This document shows positions 1 through 13,223 of a DNA stretch of 64,000 nucleotides, one piece after another. The stretch's first letter is position 1. Every line of letters starts with the position of its first letter. The notes below the pieces were generated by a model. It was not told the origin of the DNA, did not search any database, and was given only the letters and a program-made list of their open reading frames with translations. The translations under genes were made by a program, and so were the position numbers. Origin of the DNA: Onychomys torridus (taxonomy: Eukaryota > Chordata > Mammalia > Rodentia > Cricetidae); contig NC_050452.1 in assembly GCF_903995425.1 (NCBI RefSeq), positions 16,561,516 through 16,625,515 on the forward strand, written 5' to 3'.

Positions 1-860
1 ATTTGTATAAGCATTATACTGTGCTCACTAGCAACTTTCTGGTGGTTTTCCAGTTTTGTTTCATCTCAGGGTTTGGCAATCAAGTACCACTCAGGAATAG
101 TTACTTTCCCTACACATGTAAGATTGCTTAGTTGGATTTTCTACACAGACATGGAGTAGGCAAGAAACTACAGCTGCATCTCATTGACATTTGAAAACAC
201 ACTCTTGTGGTTAAATGTTGAAATTGCAGCTAGATTCTTCCTGCTATATCAGGAACGAAGAGGCTAAGAAAGGGGTCAGCATGTATATATCAGAAGCACA
301 CTACAAAAGGACTGATCTCAACAGACCTTGGCTCCATTATGTCACTAGTGCTGCAGTTTTCAGACACCTGTCTGGAAAACTGTGGGAAACAATGCTCTGA
401 AAGCAAGACTTGGTTTACCATTATTTGGGAGAGAGTAATAGGTCACACATCTCATGAATAGACCACCTTTCTTGTTAATATACATAAACCTCCTATAAAA
501 ATAATGACCGCAAGGTTTCCTGCTGCTCCTGCTTCTCTCTGTAGCCTCAGTGGCTCCTTTGGATTGTACTCTGATATCCTCTGTGGTGATAGACCCGGCT
601 TCCTGTGTTCTTCCATGTGTCTACTATTGAACTTTGTGCTGAGTGAACCAAGACTCTCCTGAATTCCTGGGTCCAGTAATATGAGCAACACAAGGAAGAA
701 ACCTTAACTCTCCCTGTCAAAATAGAATATCCTTGTCTGAACATGATCTACCAATCAAATCTTGCATTCTGCAAAGCAAATAAAACAGAAGTAGAGGAAT
801 GTTTATGTGGAGGTATTGTTTTATCAATTTCAGTCACTATTAATACTAATTATATTTTTT
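1..860. other. Unassigned AT-rich noncoding sequence
   Basis: I recognise no gene or repeat family here. The open frames are all under 80 codons with no family resemblance, as expected by chance. Confidence 0.5.
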
Positions 861-863
861 TCA

Positions 864-1085
864 TAAAATTCAAGTCAAATGAGCCAAGGGGAGCAAGCCA
901 GTAAACAGCATTCCTCCCCAACTTCTGCTTCAGTTCCTGCCCCCATCAGGTTCTGCCTTGAGTCCCTACCCTGACTTCCCTAGGCAACGGACTGAGGACC
1001 CAGAGATAAAATAATCCCTTCTTACCCAAGGTGCTTTTGATCATGGAGTTTATTGCAGCAATAGAAACCTCATGTCAATTAGTAC
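864..1085 (+). repeat. 3' part of a common muroid LTR/MaLR-like interspersed repeat
   Basis: The stretch 'gagccaaggggagcaagcc', the run of tctgc/cctgcc phrases and the ending 'gcagcaatagaaacc' match the 3' half of a repeat widespread in mouse and hamster DNA. A 5'-containing relative lies at 25690-26075 and an antisense 5' end at 31440-31542. The exact family name was not assigned. Confidence 0.5.
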
Positions 1086-2368
1086 ATTCTAATAAAATGT
1101 TTAAAATTAAACATCAATATTTAGTTCACAAAAAATCATTAAAGAGATTAAAGGACAAAGGAAACAAAAAAGTGAAAGAAAACAAAAGTGACTAAAATCA
1201 AATCTGCTTTGCTCCTTTAGGTAAATCATATCTATTCACAAGGAGTAATACAACAGAAAGGCTAGAAGCAGACATTTTATCCCTCTCGTTTTAAGTCACA
1301 TGTACTCAGTATTAATATATGGCTTCCCAGAGACTCTGTTCCTCTGTATAATAGGAACAGTTACAGAATTTACAAAATTTAGCAAAAGAATTGTGGCAAA
1401 GAGGAAGTTAATCGAAATACATGAAGTCTTCAGGGAAAGTAAATCTCCCTTTTTCAGTAGCCATCAGTGCTCAATAGTGTCTCTGATACAGAATATAATA
1501 GAATATAGATTACATGAAATGAGAGAATGAAATACTCAAGATTAAAGGTTTAAGTGGGATAAGGGATTTGGGAAGGAGAGAGTGTCAGGAGTGGATTAAT
1601 AGAATTAAGAATACATGAAGAAACTTTATGCAAATCCACTGATTTGTAAGATGATTTAAAAAATACAGCATGGCTGTTTTTGAAGGACTTATTTGAATCT
1701 TATAAGGCTCCTGCTACACAGGTGTTTCAGAGTGTAGGAAACTGCTGTTAAAGTGTGAAACTCACAAAGCCAGTGCTTCCATGCCAGCCAATGTGCATTC
1801 ACAATTCTGGTATGACTGGACCCCTGTCTCACAGATTTGAAACTACTGCCTTGTCTCTTTCTCCGTTAGAAACCACAGTAAAGAGATAAAGGAAAAAGAA
1901 AGACTTCACCACTGTGAAGTAAATCTACACTCCCTCTGAACTGTTTCATGCTTTGTACTTATGGGCATGTCCAACCACAACATTGTAGGTGGCAAGCAGC
2001 CAGAGGGACTGTGGTCCACAAAATGTAAACTCAAACCAGAAAGAGATTCATGTTTTACAAATTTGTAACTTGATCATAGAATTCTATAGTAAACTTTGTA
2101 AATCTGAATGTTGTGTCACAATCTCAAAAGGTTCCACATCCAATTAGATCATGCATTTCTACTTTTATGGGAAGATACTTAAGCTTATGTCAAACAGGAA
2201 AGATCCAGTTTCATGAATAACACAGATATGCCTTACATAAAGGAAATTCACTGATGGTAATATGTGTACCATGATAATATTATATTGTATTCCAGATGAC
2301 TGTTTCACTTTATTTAAAATTCAATATGTTTACTATATGAGTAACACTACAATTCTATAAAATATGTG

Positions 2369-2370
<2 letters not shown>
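1086..2370. other. Unassigned noncoding sequence
   Basis: AT-rich sequence without recognisable repeat or coding signal. The 76-codon frame at 1300-1530 has no family resemblance. Confidence 0.5.

Positions 2371-2415
<45 letters not shown>
2371..2415 (+). repeat. (TG)n microsatellite
   Basis: About 22 uninterrupted TG units follow 'aatatgtgca'. No SINE tail is obvious next to it. Confidence 0.95.
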
Positions 2416-2416
<1 letters not shown>

Positions 2417-3378
2417 GGGAAAACTTTCAGTGTGCCTTTACTGCACAAAATTCTTAACTGTGGGAACTCAGATAGCTTCAGACTTTTTTTTGTAATGAAC
2501 ATATAGTTGTATAACTTGTAAATTTCTTAAAGTCTTCATCCTGATTGTCTAAATATATTGGTAAGAACCTGTATTATCGTGGTTCAGACTTTGGTATTAG
2601 TTCTGTACACAGAACAAACATGCCTTTGAGGCACCAATGGTGTATAAACGTCTAGCGACATGAAAACTACTTTTAGGTTTGAGAGAGTGAAGGATAAAAT
2701 GGAAGTTAATGCTAAGGAGAGAGCAGCAGAGATGGAGGAGTGGTTCCTGCAGAGAGAAGACGTTTGTCTTGGGACTGGAGCTCCAGAGTTGTTGAACTCA
2801 CGATCTGAGAAATGACAGGAATAGTAATTCCATTATATTTCCCAGTTAAAATCTTCAGCACAGTGTAATTATTACTATAATTATTCCCGCTATAGTTGGC
2901 AGTTTTATATAATTTTTAATTTGATCATTTTCTAAATTAAAAGCTGTTACAGTTTTTTCCTCCCGTACCAAATGCAGTTCTTAAACACATTCTTAGCCAT
3001 ACTTTAAAAAACTCATTAAATATTTCATTTAAGAGGCACTCTTTCATTATGCGGTAAGGTTTAATGTATTATTTTTTTTTAATTTCATGCACCTTACAAA
3101 TTCAACAATTTAGAGAACTCTCAATATAGTTTAGATGTTTGCCTAAATTATGACACAGATAATAAAGCATAGATGTGGATAAATGCATTTTGTTGTCTCT
3201 TCAGTATATAATCTCATACATAGCATATAAAAATAACCCTTATTGCTTTAATTGATTAGTTGAGTTCTCCGTAATACATCATCTATCAGGTATGTTAAAA
3301 AAAGAAAAGAAAAGAAAACTTTGTTCAAGTGTTACTTTATGAAACAACCATTATTTCTGAGTTCTGTAATTAAAACAG
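2416..3378. other. Unassigned noncoding sequence
   Basis: Nothing recognisable apart from a short (AAAAG)n run near 3300-3320. Confidence 0.5.
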
Positions 3379-3480
3379 GGTCAGCCCCGGAAACGGCTCA
3401 GTGGGGATGAACACTTGAAGCACAAATCTGATGACAAGAGTTACATCTCAAGAACACAGTGAAAGCACCAAGATTTGTGA
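3379..3480 (+). repeat. B3/B4-type SINE head, degenerate
   Basis: The tRNA-like head 'acggctcagtgg' followed by a 'gatgacaagagtt' stretch matches the usual B2/B3/B4 order of an A-box region followed by a B-box region. It is diverged and lacks a clean tail. Confidence 0.45.
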
Positions 3481-3549
3481 CAGGAAAACAGGAAGAGGAG
3501 AGTCCTGAGAAACTCAAACGTGCATCCCAGGGGCAAAATAAGAGAGTTC

Positions 3550-3645
3550 CTTCCTTAAAGATCTCAGAGAGATCCAGGACAGGTACCACAACTGCACGGA
3601 GAAACCCTGTTTTGAAAAACAAAACAAAACAACAAAAAGGGGGAG
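3550..3645 (+). repeat. B1 SINE, 3' fragment
   Basis: The segment 'gatccaggacaggtacca' through 'cggagaaaccctgttttg', followed by an A-rich (AAAAC)n tail, is the 3' third of a B1 (7SL-derived) element in sense orientation. The 5' two thirds are missing or diverged. Confidence 0.7.
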
Positions 3646-6285
3646 GGAAGAAAACCGATATCTGAAATGCTGCCCCTTGTTCTCTGCATATGCATTATGT
3701 GTAAAAGCATCTGCACAGACAAACAACAAATAAAAATATTAAAAATGAGAAAACCTAAAAAATTATTCTTCATGGTTCTCTAGAGGGGATAGTCAAAGTA
3801 AAGCTTCAACAGAAAGAGTGTTTTCAATGTAGCAGTGTGTTCCTGCCATTGAGTATGGATATGCTCAGAGATGTAAATAGATCAATTGAGAACGAAGTGC
3901 TCAGAGTTCCCGAGATGGAGATATGCCATGCTGCACCTTGTAGGGTCACAGAGAAACACCAGCACAGCTCAGGAAAAGGAATGGTCAGAGAGCCAGGGAG
4001 CTTTCTATGGGAAAGAAAAGTAAAGGCACAGGGTGTAGTAAGAAAGCTTGGGTATTGGAGGTCCAATAATTTCAAAAGCTATAGGCTACAGGTCTTTTCA
4101 CAAGGAACCTTGACAACTGCCCTTTGAGTGCTTTGGAAAAGAATAAAACTGATTCTATACAATGGAGTTAGAGGAAGATAGAAGGAATCTGGATGAAGGA
4201 TCAATGAGTCTCTGTAGTATGAATGTACTCCATGTTGCCTCTTATCTATAGGAATTTAGCTACCAGAGAGGGAGAGTTAAATCCTTAGGCCCATAGGGCC
4301 TTAGGTGCCAAAGTTTAAGAAAAAATAGCTATCATGATGTGTTAAAAGTAAGATCCCAGAGAGATGTATGGATCTTGTTTTCTAGGTTTGGTTGGTTTAT
4401 TAGCTTTAGAACAAGCATACCACTTAACTTAAGAAGGCATTTTGAAATGTTCACAGGATAACACTTACCTGTATGAGACTTTGTTTTCAGAATCTAGCTG
4501 ACTTGACAGAAAGACAAGAGTCATGCCACAGCCAGCTGAGTCCCCTGTGGCACTTCGGAAAGACAAAGCACTGTGAAATACGTGTGAATGGTACTATCTG
4601 GGACATAGGTTCACTGTAATTACAACTACAACTTAGGAATTGAAACCACAGAACTCCCTCACAAGGAGGGAACTTGAAGACCAACAGGAGAAAGATGAGA
4701 ACCTTCACACCAGTGTAAACACAGAATCACAGCTTAGCAGAGTAGTATCTCAGATGAGTGAACATGGCAGAAGCAGGGACCATGAGCTTGGGCTTCCCCA
4801 CTGGATAAATTATGAGAGAAACAAATCCATATCTCCATGAATTATCTAGTCTTGAGTATTCTTTCACTATCTAGTCTTGAGTATTTTGTTATAGAAACAA
4901 AAAATTAAATAAGAAGTACTGTCTAACCCTTTAAAAAACATAAATCCTCACAGTTGGAACCAGTTTGTCTGACTTCATTCAGCCTAGGACCACATGTTCA
5001 GCTTGTAACAAAAATAATCACCAATAAACTAAAAGATAAAGCCAGTTTGAAGAGATAGGAAAACTTAAGAATCAGACAGATAGGGTATATCAGTTTGAAA
5101 TGATAAAACTGATAAAACAGATATAAGTTATATGGCTGAGACATATAACATTAAAATTAGTATATATGTATATTGCAGACAAATGATGTATTGTGAATGG
5201 TGTAAAGTATGAATAAAAAAAGAAGTTGTAGAAACAAGAAGAATGTAATGGTGCTCATGAAAGAATGGGCACAGCTTCAGAAACATTCATTGCAGTAGAT
5301 GCAAAGAGAAAAAGAAAAGAAATTTCAGCATGGAATATTCAAGAACCAAAGGACAAGCACAAAAGCTGTGGTATCCACATAACAGGTATAACAGGAGAAG
5401 AAAGGATCATAAGGAATACTGGAACCAACAAGCAAGAATTAACCAGTAATAATTATGGACACCAAGCTGCAGTTTTAAGAATTTTAGCTAATACAAAGCA
5501 GAATAAATTAAAACAACAAAACATAATTATAAACCATTAAAACTTCAGAAAATCAAATGCAAGGAAAAAATCTTGAAAGGCTGATGTTAGAAGTCTCTTT
5601 ATTTATTCAGCAGCAAGTCAAAGAATTACAGTAGGTTTTGCATTATAAACCAGGCAAGTGTGAAGAGAGCTGACTGAAATAAATTCTGGTAAGAAAGAAT
5701 TTTCAGTGAAAAAAATTTGTATGCAATGAAATCATACGTTATGAATGCGGAAGAAAATGAATATTTTCCAAGGCAAGGTTAACATGAGAGTGCTTCTCAC
5801 AGACTGACTGTGCCATGAGTTATAAAGATTTTAGAAATAAGAAAAATGATGTACAGCAGATATTCAAATCTACATAAAAGAGGAACATTAGAAAGGAAAT
5901 AGAGGGAATAAAATAAAATTTTACTCTTCTTATTCTTAATTGATTTAACAGACAGTAGTTTATTAAGGTAATTATCGAAACAATGTATTCTGAGATTATA
6001 GTTTACGGAAATGAAACTGATTACAGCCATGTTCTAAGGGACAGATGAGAAGAGCCAGCAATCTCTGCTCTAAGGAGCATCTACCCTCTCCCCACCCACC
6101 CCTTTACTAGCATCAGCTGCTTGAAAGAGGTTTGGATTAATTGCAAAGTTATATTGCAAAGCCGTGAACCACTAATAGAAATTAATAATAAGTATAACAG
6201 ATATGCTAAAAAGGAGAAATTTATATCATGTAAATCAAATCCCACAAGATAATTAAAACTAAAAAGGGAATAAAAGGTACAAAGT
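3646..6285. other. Unassigned AT-rich noncoding sequence
   Basis: About 2.6 kb with no recognised gene or repeat. The ORFs of 60-96 codons here overlap on both strands and resemble nothing I know. Confidence 0.45.
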
Positions 6286-6475
6286 AGGAGGGTGAGCAGA
6301 TAGATTAATCAGTAATATGCTGATTGTGCAAGCAAGACCTGAGTTTGTGTCACAGCCAATGTGCAACAATCTGAAGACAGTAGTACACATCTCGCACTCA
6401 GTGCTGGGAGACAGAAACAGGAGACTACCTAGATCTTGCTGGCTAGCACACGTACACACACACATGGAAAAAATG
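6286..6475 (+). repeat. B4-type composite SINE, degenerate
   Basis: It carries, in order, 'gcaagacctgagtttg' (tRNA-like region), 'agtgctgggagacagaaac' (B1-like region), 'cttgctggctagc' and a CA-rich end. This is the order of the rodent B4 composite SINE. It is old and heavily diverged. Confidence 0.5.
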
Positions 6476-6481
6476 AGGGGG

Positions 6482-6600
6482 AGTCCCTTTTCTACTTCTA
6501 AGGGCTTCAGAGATCCAACTAAGGTCATCAGGCCTGGCATTAAAAGTCTTTACCCTCTGAGCGGTCTTACTACCTCACTATCTTAATCTCGCTACCTTAC
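6482..6600 (-). repeat. B3-type SINE head fragment, antisense
   Basis: The antisense of the B2/B3 tRNA-like head is recognisable in 'ggtcatcaggcctggcatt' and 'ctttaccctctgagcggtc'. It is diverged. Confidence 0.5.
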
Positions 6601-8189
6601 TATTAATGTCTTGGATAATTTTAGTTGGTAAAGTCTACATTAACCAATCAAGGTATGTATGCCAGGCACCCCATCCACCATTTGACTGATGTTAGACATA
6701 GATCCAATGGTTGTGACAAGGAATAAAATAATCTGAGAAGAACAGCTTGGAGTCAGGACATTGAAGAAATAATCCTAACAGCTAAAAAAAATGAAAAGCC
6801 AACACATAGGCTCAACAGAATGAGTGGATAAGGAGCGTTTTGCTCACTACAGTTATTTACAGCTTGCTTATAAATGTACTTTTCTTATCTTACAGTTGTG
6901 ACCAAGGGGGAAGCAGTAACAGGTAGGCCATGCAAAGACAACTGGTGCCATAGCTCCATCTGGATTGGTGAGGGTTTGAGCTATAGATCAGTTGAATATA
7001 TATTCAGGCTTTATAGAGAAAGTCATGTTTCAGACCCTAATACACACTTGTTTCATGTTTTTCCTCTCTGGCCTGTTTGGAAGTGCATTTTCACTAAGAA
7101 GATCCACTCTAAAGGACTTGAAGACAGCATCATCACAGATGCTCTGCTCAGCTCCTCACCAGGGAGCACCTTGGGTAACATGCTGCTTATACTGCCACTT
7201 CATACTTGATAGGTGATCAGGGCTCCCAGGGTACACAGCTTTGAAGAGTTTAAGATAAGAAAATCAAAACATTTCCATCAAAGACAGGGTATTTGGGGAT
7301 AACATTTCCCCCAAGATTAAGCTCTTTGTTTCCTCTATTGCTGGGAATTCCTGTGACTTCAGTGTTTGCTTCAGAAATTTCTTTAAAAATCTCATTTTCC
7401 ACAAGTGAAGAATAATTTGAGTTTTACTATTGCCGGTTATTTTTGAGGTTAGTGCTGTGATTCGGGAACAAAGGAAGTAAGAAACCATTTGTGTTTACTT
7501 ATCAAAGGCAGCTTCCTTTCTGTTGCTGCAGCATTGGAGAATTATTCTTTACATCTTGGCATGGTGCCATTCTTCACAGCATACTCGATTATACTCCATT
7601 AAACACTGAATTTCTTATTTCTGAATTCTTTCCATAGATAATGACATGGATGCAGTGAAAAGCTAACATTTTATGATAAACGTTTGATACATTGACAGTA
7701 TTCGATCCAAATAATTATCTCATATGTAAGTATGTATTATGTTTGATAATCTGAAACATCAAAAATTTCTAAAAATATGTTTTGTCACATGTGTGGTTCA
7801 GGAATTTTTAAAAATCTTCAGTATATCTCTGTGTGGTGAAAAGTTTTCCAATTACATGAAACCTGAGGACACAAAATAAATAGTATGATTGTATTTTTAT
7901 ATGACACTTGATGTACCTAAATTTCTACATAGATTTCCAAGTTACACTTTGCTTGAGGTTGTTTTTATGAAATGAAAGTAGGAAACTACACATGAGATTA
8001 TCATGAAACTTCCTATGTTCTGCTTCTTTGTGGGAAAAAGTTTTACACATAAAAAGAATTCAAGTTTAGTTGTTTGCAGAGAAAGCTCTGAAAAATGGCC
8101 ATGTCTGCATTTCACAGGCCAACACTACTTAATAACTTTGTAAGTAATTTCAGTATTAACCAAAAATTATTGCAATCCTCTTCCCCCAA
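6601..8189. other. Unassigned noncoding sequence
   Basis: No recognised repeat or gene. Overlapping frames at 6874-7209 (111 codons) and 6992-7216 are in different phases and show no domain. Confidence 0.45.
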
Positions 8190-8316
8190 AACCCCTGCCT
8201 CTTCGAAACTCCAGAGAGAGTATCATTATGTAGCTCAAGTGCTGTCCAGTCCCACACCACCCTGCCTTTGCTCCCAAAGGCATGAAATCTTAATCATGTG
8301 TAACCATGCCTGGCTT
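8190..8316 (-). repeat. Old B1/proto-B1 SINE, antisense
   Basis: The sequence runs 'gtatcattatgtagctcaa' to 'gtaaccatgcctggctt', the antisense of a 7SL-derived monomer. It is strongly diverged, so it is an early B1 or PB1-like copy. Confidence 0.6.
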
Positions 8317-8597
8317 TGAAATATTCGCCTTTCAAATTTAGTAACTCACATAGTTTAGCAGTTTTCCTAACAAAAAATTCTGTACAAAAAAATTGTGTAC
8401 TTATTGTTAATATAAGACATGTCAGTAAGCTTTTTAAAATTCTTTGAATTTTAGAATACTTTGTCTTAACTAAGCAGTATAGACCAACACAGCAAAATTG
8501 TGTGATAATGGAATTGATGTTTTTTGTACACTGCCCCTAGATTCCCTCATTATTAGCATATTCTACAAAGTGCATTTACTGTGATTGGTCAAGCAAT

Positions 8598-8732
8598 ACT
8601 TTTTTTTTCTTTCCTTGATTTTGTTTCTTTTGGAGACAGGGTCTTACTCTGTAGCCCAGCTTGGATTTGAACTAGTGGCTCCTTTCCTCTCCCTGCCAAG
8701 TGCTAGGATGAAAATGTGACAACATACTAGGT
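8598..8732 (-). repeat. B1 SINE, antisense, diverged
   Basis: A T-rich start is followed by 'ggagacagggtcttactct', 'tgtagcccagcttgg' and 'ccaagtgctaggat', the antisense of B1 beginning with its A-tail. Confidence 0.75.
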
Positions 8733-9289
8733 TTCAACACTAATTTTTAATCATGAATTATAATGCATAATGACATACCTACTCTTCAGTATTCTTTCCA
8801 GGATTTCATGGTGTATTTGATGATTGAATCTCCTTAAGCATCTTTGGTTGGTGATACTTTGTGAGAATATTATTGTTCTGGGTGATCTTGAGTGTTTTGT
8901 GATGTATTTTTAGGGTTATTTTGTATCCTGGCCTTCTGCTGGAATTTCAAGTTTTTCTCATGCATGCTTCAACATGATCATGTCATGAGTGTAAGGAAGG
9001 AAGACGGTCCTTTTTTCATTACTTTATGTCAATGGTGTATATTATCAAGGTCTTTTACCATGCCAGCAGTAACCATGACAACCTAGAAAAGGAAGAGTTA
9101 GATTTTTCCATTTTGTCTTCTATGGAATGAAGTCACTGGCAAAGTCTACAAGCAAGAGGCCAAGCAAGATTTCTGGGTGCAATTCATCTCCCAAATGAGT
9201 AGGAGTTGTTGCCAGGTATATTTGTGTGGTTCTCATTAATTCATTCATCCCATCATTTACATCATTGAGGTTGATTTATAATCCAGACT

Positions 9290-9717
9290 GTAATATACTG
9301 TCTTATTTTTCCACTCAAATTATTCTAGATTTAGCCACTGGAGTTTGTGCCTGTGTCCCTGCCACATACCAGTCCTTCTGACTGTAAAGGGTATGTTTAT
9401 TATTAGATTTGTTTTGTTCACTTTATTACTTCTCTACTACAAGATATCATAAACTCATTTTGGACATTTTCCTACCCCAATCCTAGAATGAGATGTTTGT
9501 CCATAGAGTCCTTTCTTACTAACTGTATTAAAGGCAAGGTCTGGTCAACAAGTAATCAAGTAATACTATTGCTATTGGGATGTGTTTAATTCTGGGCTCC
9601 CAGTGCTAACAAATCCATAAATTAGTGAATGTAGTAATAGTAATATCCAGATACTCATAGCTATAAATATTTCTAAGCATATTTATCTGTACATATCACT
9701 GCCTAAACCTATATATG

Positions 9718-9718
<1 letters not shown>
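9290..9718. repeat. Possible ancient L1M/HAL1-type fragment
   Basis: The phrasing 'cattttcctaccccaatcc' and 'ctattgctattgggatgtg', followed by an AT-rich atatat tract, resembles an old mammalian LINE noncoding stretch. The match is weak and was made from memory of repeat texture, so treat it as tentative. Confidence 0.25.

Positions 9719-9762
<44 letters not shown>
9719..9762 (+). repeat. (AC)n microsatellite
   Basis: About 20 AC units are flanked by TATATGTAT on the left and ATATATAAG on the right. Confidence 0.95.
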
Positions 9763-9767
<5 letters not shown>

Positions 9768-10579
9768 AGATATTATTGGGGCCTTTTTAATTCTCCAGCT
9801 AAAATTCATGCTATGCAACTTTCCGATTCACTGATTGACTTGGAAATGTTATTTATGCCTTCTGTTCTGGAAAAAGAGAATGACAACCAGTATCATAATA
9901 ATCCTAAATATTTGCTACAATGTACAAACAAAGCCAAGGGTTATGCTACTCCTGTCTGGGAAAGGGGTTCACTGTCACCAGATCTGCTTAGGTCCTGGGT
10001 TTCTCTTTGGGTCATCCTCAATTGTGTAGAGAATTTTCTCGGCCATATTTAATGTGTCAACTTTGAGGGAAAATAATTTCTAGGATTTTTTCATTAGCTT
10101 TTTAATATTTGTGGGATGGAGAGAGACTACTGCTCTGTCATCTCACTGTTGATGGAATGGGTCTTGTGTGTGTTTTCCTTGATTAATGTAGGTAGAGGTC
10201 TATCAATTAGTTGATATTGTCAGTGAATGAATGATCCTTTGTCTAGATTAATTTTTGTCCTGTAGATTTCTGTGTACAAGTGCATGGACTCCTGCTGTCA
10301 TCAGGGCACTCTTTGTCACCTGCCTGACTAAGGCATAAATTGTTCTCCTTTCTCTAGGTGGAAGCTTAGGTTATGGAATTTGGGTTTCTGCTTACGCAGC
10401 ACTTGCACTGACTGCTCCAAATTAGCCTCTAAGTATTACCATCACTCAGTCCTACAAAAGCCCTTAAGGCATATTTCCACTTACTTCAAAATATTTCAAT
10501 TTGTCTTGAGATTTTTGTGACCCATGTATGATATAAAGAAGAGGTAATTCCTGGAAAAAAAAAGATGGCATGTTAAAAT
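9763..10579. other. Unassigned noncoding sequence
   Basis: No gene or confident repeat. It may be antisense LINE flank to the fragment at 10580, but I could not support that. Confidence 0.4.
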
Positions 10580-10880
10580 ATCTCTTTTCATTGATTTCTA
10601 CCTGCACTCTGCTGTGATCTATGAACTCCTTTCTATTATTTATACCATTTTAACTTCATTAAAGTGTGCTTTATGTCCCTAAAGTCATTTGTCCTGTGGT
10701 TATTTCCATTGCATGTGAGTATAGGAAGAATCTGTGTTCTAATGTCAGTGGATGGAGAACATCATGATGATGTTGGTTAAATGTAGTTGATTGTCAGGAC
10801 TGTACACATTAGCTCTATCCTTCCTGATTTTTCTTTCTGCTTTGTCTATCAGCTACTAAAAGTGATGTGTGGTGGTCAAT
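10580..10880 (-). repeat. Degenerate L1 ORF2 fragment, antisense
   Basis: The text from 'ttttcattgatttctacct' to 'cagctactaaaagtgatgtg' has the word order of antisense L1 ORF2 between endonuclease and reverse transcriptase. Many substitutions leave no open frame. Confidence 0.45.
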
Positions 10881-12065
10881 GAGATCTTGCTTCAGTCTCT
10901 GCTCCCTGTCTATGACTTCAATGGAAAGAATTTATAAGAGACACACAGTACAGAAGATACACAGAGTAGGTATGGGGTTGAGAACAGAAGGCTTACAACA
11001 AAACCATTTGCTGATTTACATTCTTGGCAAGTGTTACACTATTTTTAAATGTATCTGAAAACATACATCTTTTTGAGGTACTATTTTTTCCTGTCCAAGT
11101 GGTTGACAAGTCCATTTGAATGGCACGTGCAGCTTCCTGTTCCCCAATAATCTTAGGTCTCCTGATACTGGGTTTAGATAGTCATAGATAGTCATAAGGT
11201 AGTAATAAGGATATCTGAGTAACTCAGAAAATCATATTCCCTCCTAAACTAGAGATGTAACTCAGATGCCACTCCTCTGCCCAAGAGTTAGGCCTGCTGT
11301 TTCTGTCTTTGGAATTATCAGCTGTTGATTGTGGGGAGGTGGTCCAGCTGAGCATCTGTTCTCATGCGATGCCGTAACTATAGAAGGATTTTTTTTTTTC
11401 TTTCTTCACTTTGTTTGGCTTTGTCTCACATATTCTGACATATTATTTTTACACTCACACATATTTGGTAAATTTTTTATGTACCTTGGAGAACTGACCT
11501 GGTTATTGTTATCTTATTTCTTATTTACCTCTCTTCATTTTCCTTATTTTGAACTACCAACTGTGAAAACATTACAGAACCCCAGCTTTAGTTAGTATGA
11601 TACACTGATATATTTTAAGTCACCAATCACAATCTATCTTCAAATTGCTGTGTTTGTAGTGTATACATTAAAATGTATTATGGATACAGTTTCATTAATG
11701 TGTTCCATGAATTCAGTTGTTTTCTTTTGTAGCACATGATATTTATTTACTCCTCTTTTCATGACTTAAGTGATTGTAATTTGGAATTTATTATGATTTC
11801 ATTTATCTCTACATTTAACAGATTGATTTTACTTCTTTAAAACAATAGTAGATGGGATGTTCCAGTGTTTCAGTAAACTCTAAGCAAAGGTCCATCATCA
11901 GATAAAAATATACTGTAGCATGTGTTTAAATGTATTTTATAAGTTCCCAGCTTGCCTCTCACATACGTCCTAATTGAATGTCACCTGTTTCTTTGATCCT
12001 TATCTGCTTAACAATCAATGCATTGTTACTACAACTATTTTAACAAAATGTCTGTCTTTTAAGTA
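10881..12065. other. Unassigned noncoding sequence, possibly old L1
   Basis: AT-rich, with some LINE-like texture near 11600-11950 but no diagnostic motif. Confidence 0.35.
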
Positions 12066-12071
12066 AAAGAT

Positions 12072-12434
12072 TGCTGGGGATGCTGTGAATGTGTTGCTCT
12101 GATTGATTGATAAATAAAACACTGATTGGCCAGTAGCCAGTCAGGAAGTATAGGCGGAACAAGCAGAGAAGAGAATTCTGGGAACAGGAAGGCTGAGTCA
12201 GGAGTCTCCAGCCAGACACAGAGGAAGCAAGTAAAAGTACTGGTAAGCCACAAGCCATGTGGCAACTTACAGACGAATAGAAATGGGTTAATTTAAGATG
12301 TAAGAGCTAGTCAATACTTAGCCTGAGCTAATGGCCAAGCAATTTTAATTAATGTGAGCTTCTGAGTGATTATTTTATAAGTGGGCTGCAGAACTGTGGT
12401 GTCTGGAGTGGGACTGGAGAAAACTCAAGCTACA
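12072..12434 (+). mobile_element. Solo LTR, mys/MYSERV-like ERV2 family, 363 bp
   Basis: It starts TGCTGGGGATG and ends GCTACA, giving the TG...CA ends of an LTR. It is bounded by a perfect 6-bp target duplication AAAGAT at 12066-12071 and 12435-12440. Internal blocks such as 'ggccagtagccagtcagg', 'ggtaagccacaagccatg' and 'aatgggttaatttaagatg' are shared with the LTRs at 20627 and 58565, but the 5' end (extra gattgattgataaata) and the 3' end differ, so it is a sister subfamily. A solo LTR with an intact TSD is the expected product of LTR-LTR recombination of a former provirus. An AATAAA lies about 40 bp in. Confidence 0.88.
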
Positions 12435-12979
12435 AAAGATAAATACTATATGGCTTTATTTAGCATCTTTATAGGTTCTCTGGAGCATTCCTTTTTCCAC
12501 CATGTCAAACTAAGATCATAACAAATTCCACCTATTTTTCTCCCTCAATGAGTTTCCTTGCATAGCATTTTTTACTAAGAACAAATTATATTCTTTAGCC
12601 TTTAAAAGACAGTGTTGCTGAATGTGGGGAAATAAGGGTTTGTGGGCTTTGATCAACAATTTAATTTCTGGCTTCTGACATCTTGTTTGCATGGTCAGTC
12701 TTGAAAACATGGTGTAATTTATATCCTCATTTCTCAATACAGATATGAAAAAAATTTTTTACAGGCAAACATGGGAGAGCCTAAAAGACAAGAACAGAGC
12801 TATTGATATGCTTCTGCTTCCACTGACTTTTGACAATTCAGAGAGGTGATATCAATTCATTTTTGTCCAGCATCTGATTACATAGCATGGTGGGTGTTTG
12901 TTTATATGTGCATGTATTTCTCCTTCATCTTATCTCAAATATTACATTCCTACTTTGTATCTTTCTTAATTACTGGGAT

Positions 12980-13215
12980 ATGTTTATATCTAATATATGG
13001 ATTTTCTTGTGGCATATATACATAATGAAATAACATTCAGCCACAAAAATGAGAAATTCTGCCATTTACAGCGAAATGGATGTAACTGGGCATTATATTA
13101 AGTAAAAAGATTGTGTGTAAAAAAAATCCTCATGATCTCAGAGGAAGAAGATAAAAGTGTTGTCCTTAGAGAAGAGCTGAATGGTGATGACCAGAAGCCA
13201 GGAAGTGTGGTGGTT
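12980..13215 (+). repeat. Degenerate L1 ORF2 3' end
   Basis: The stretch 'atacataatgaaataacatt' through 'gcgaaatggatgtaactgg' corresponds to the C-terminal end of L1 ORF2 in sense orientation (peptides like HKNEKFCHL and RNGCNW). It has a stop and is strongly diverged. Confidence 0.6.
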
Positions 13216-13223
13216 GCCAAAGT

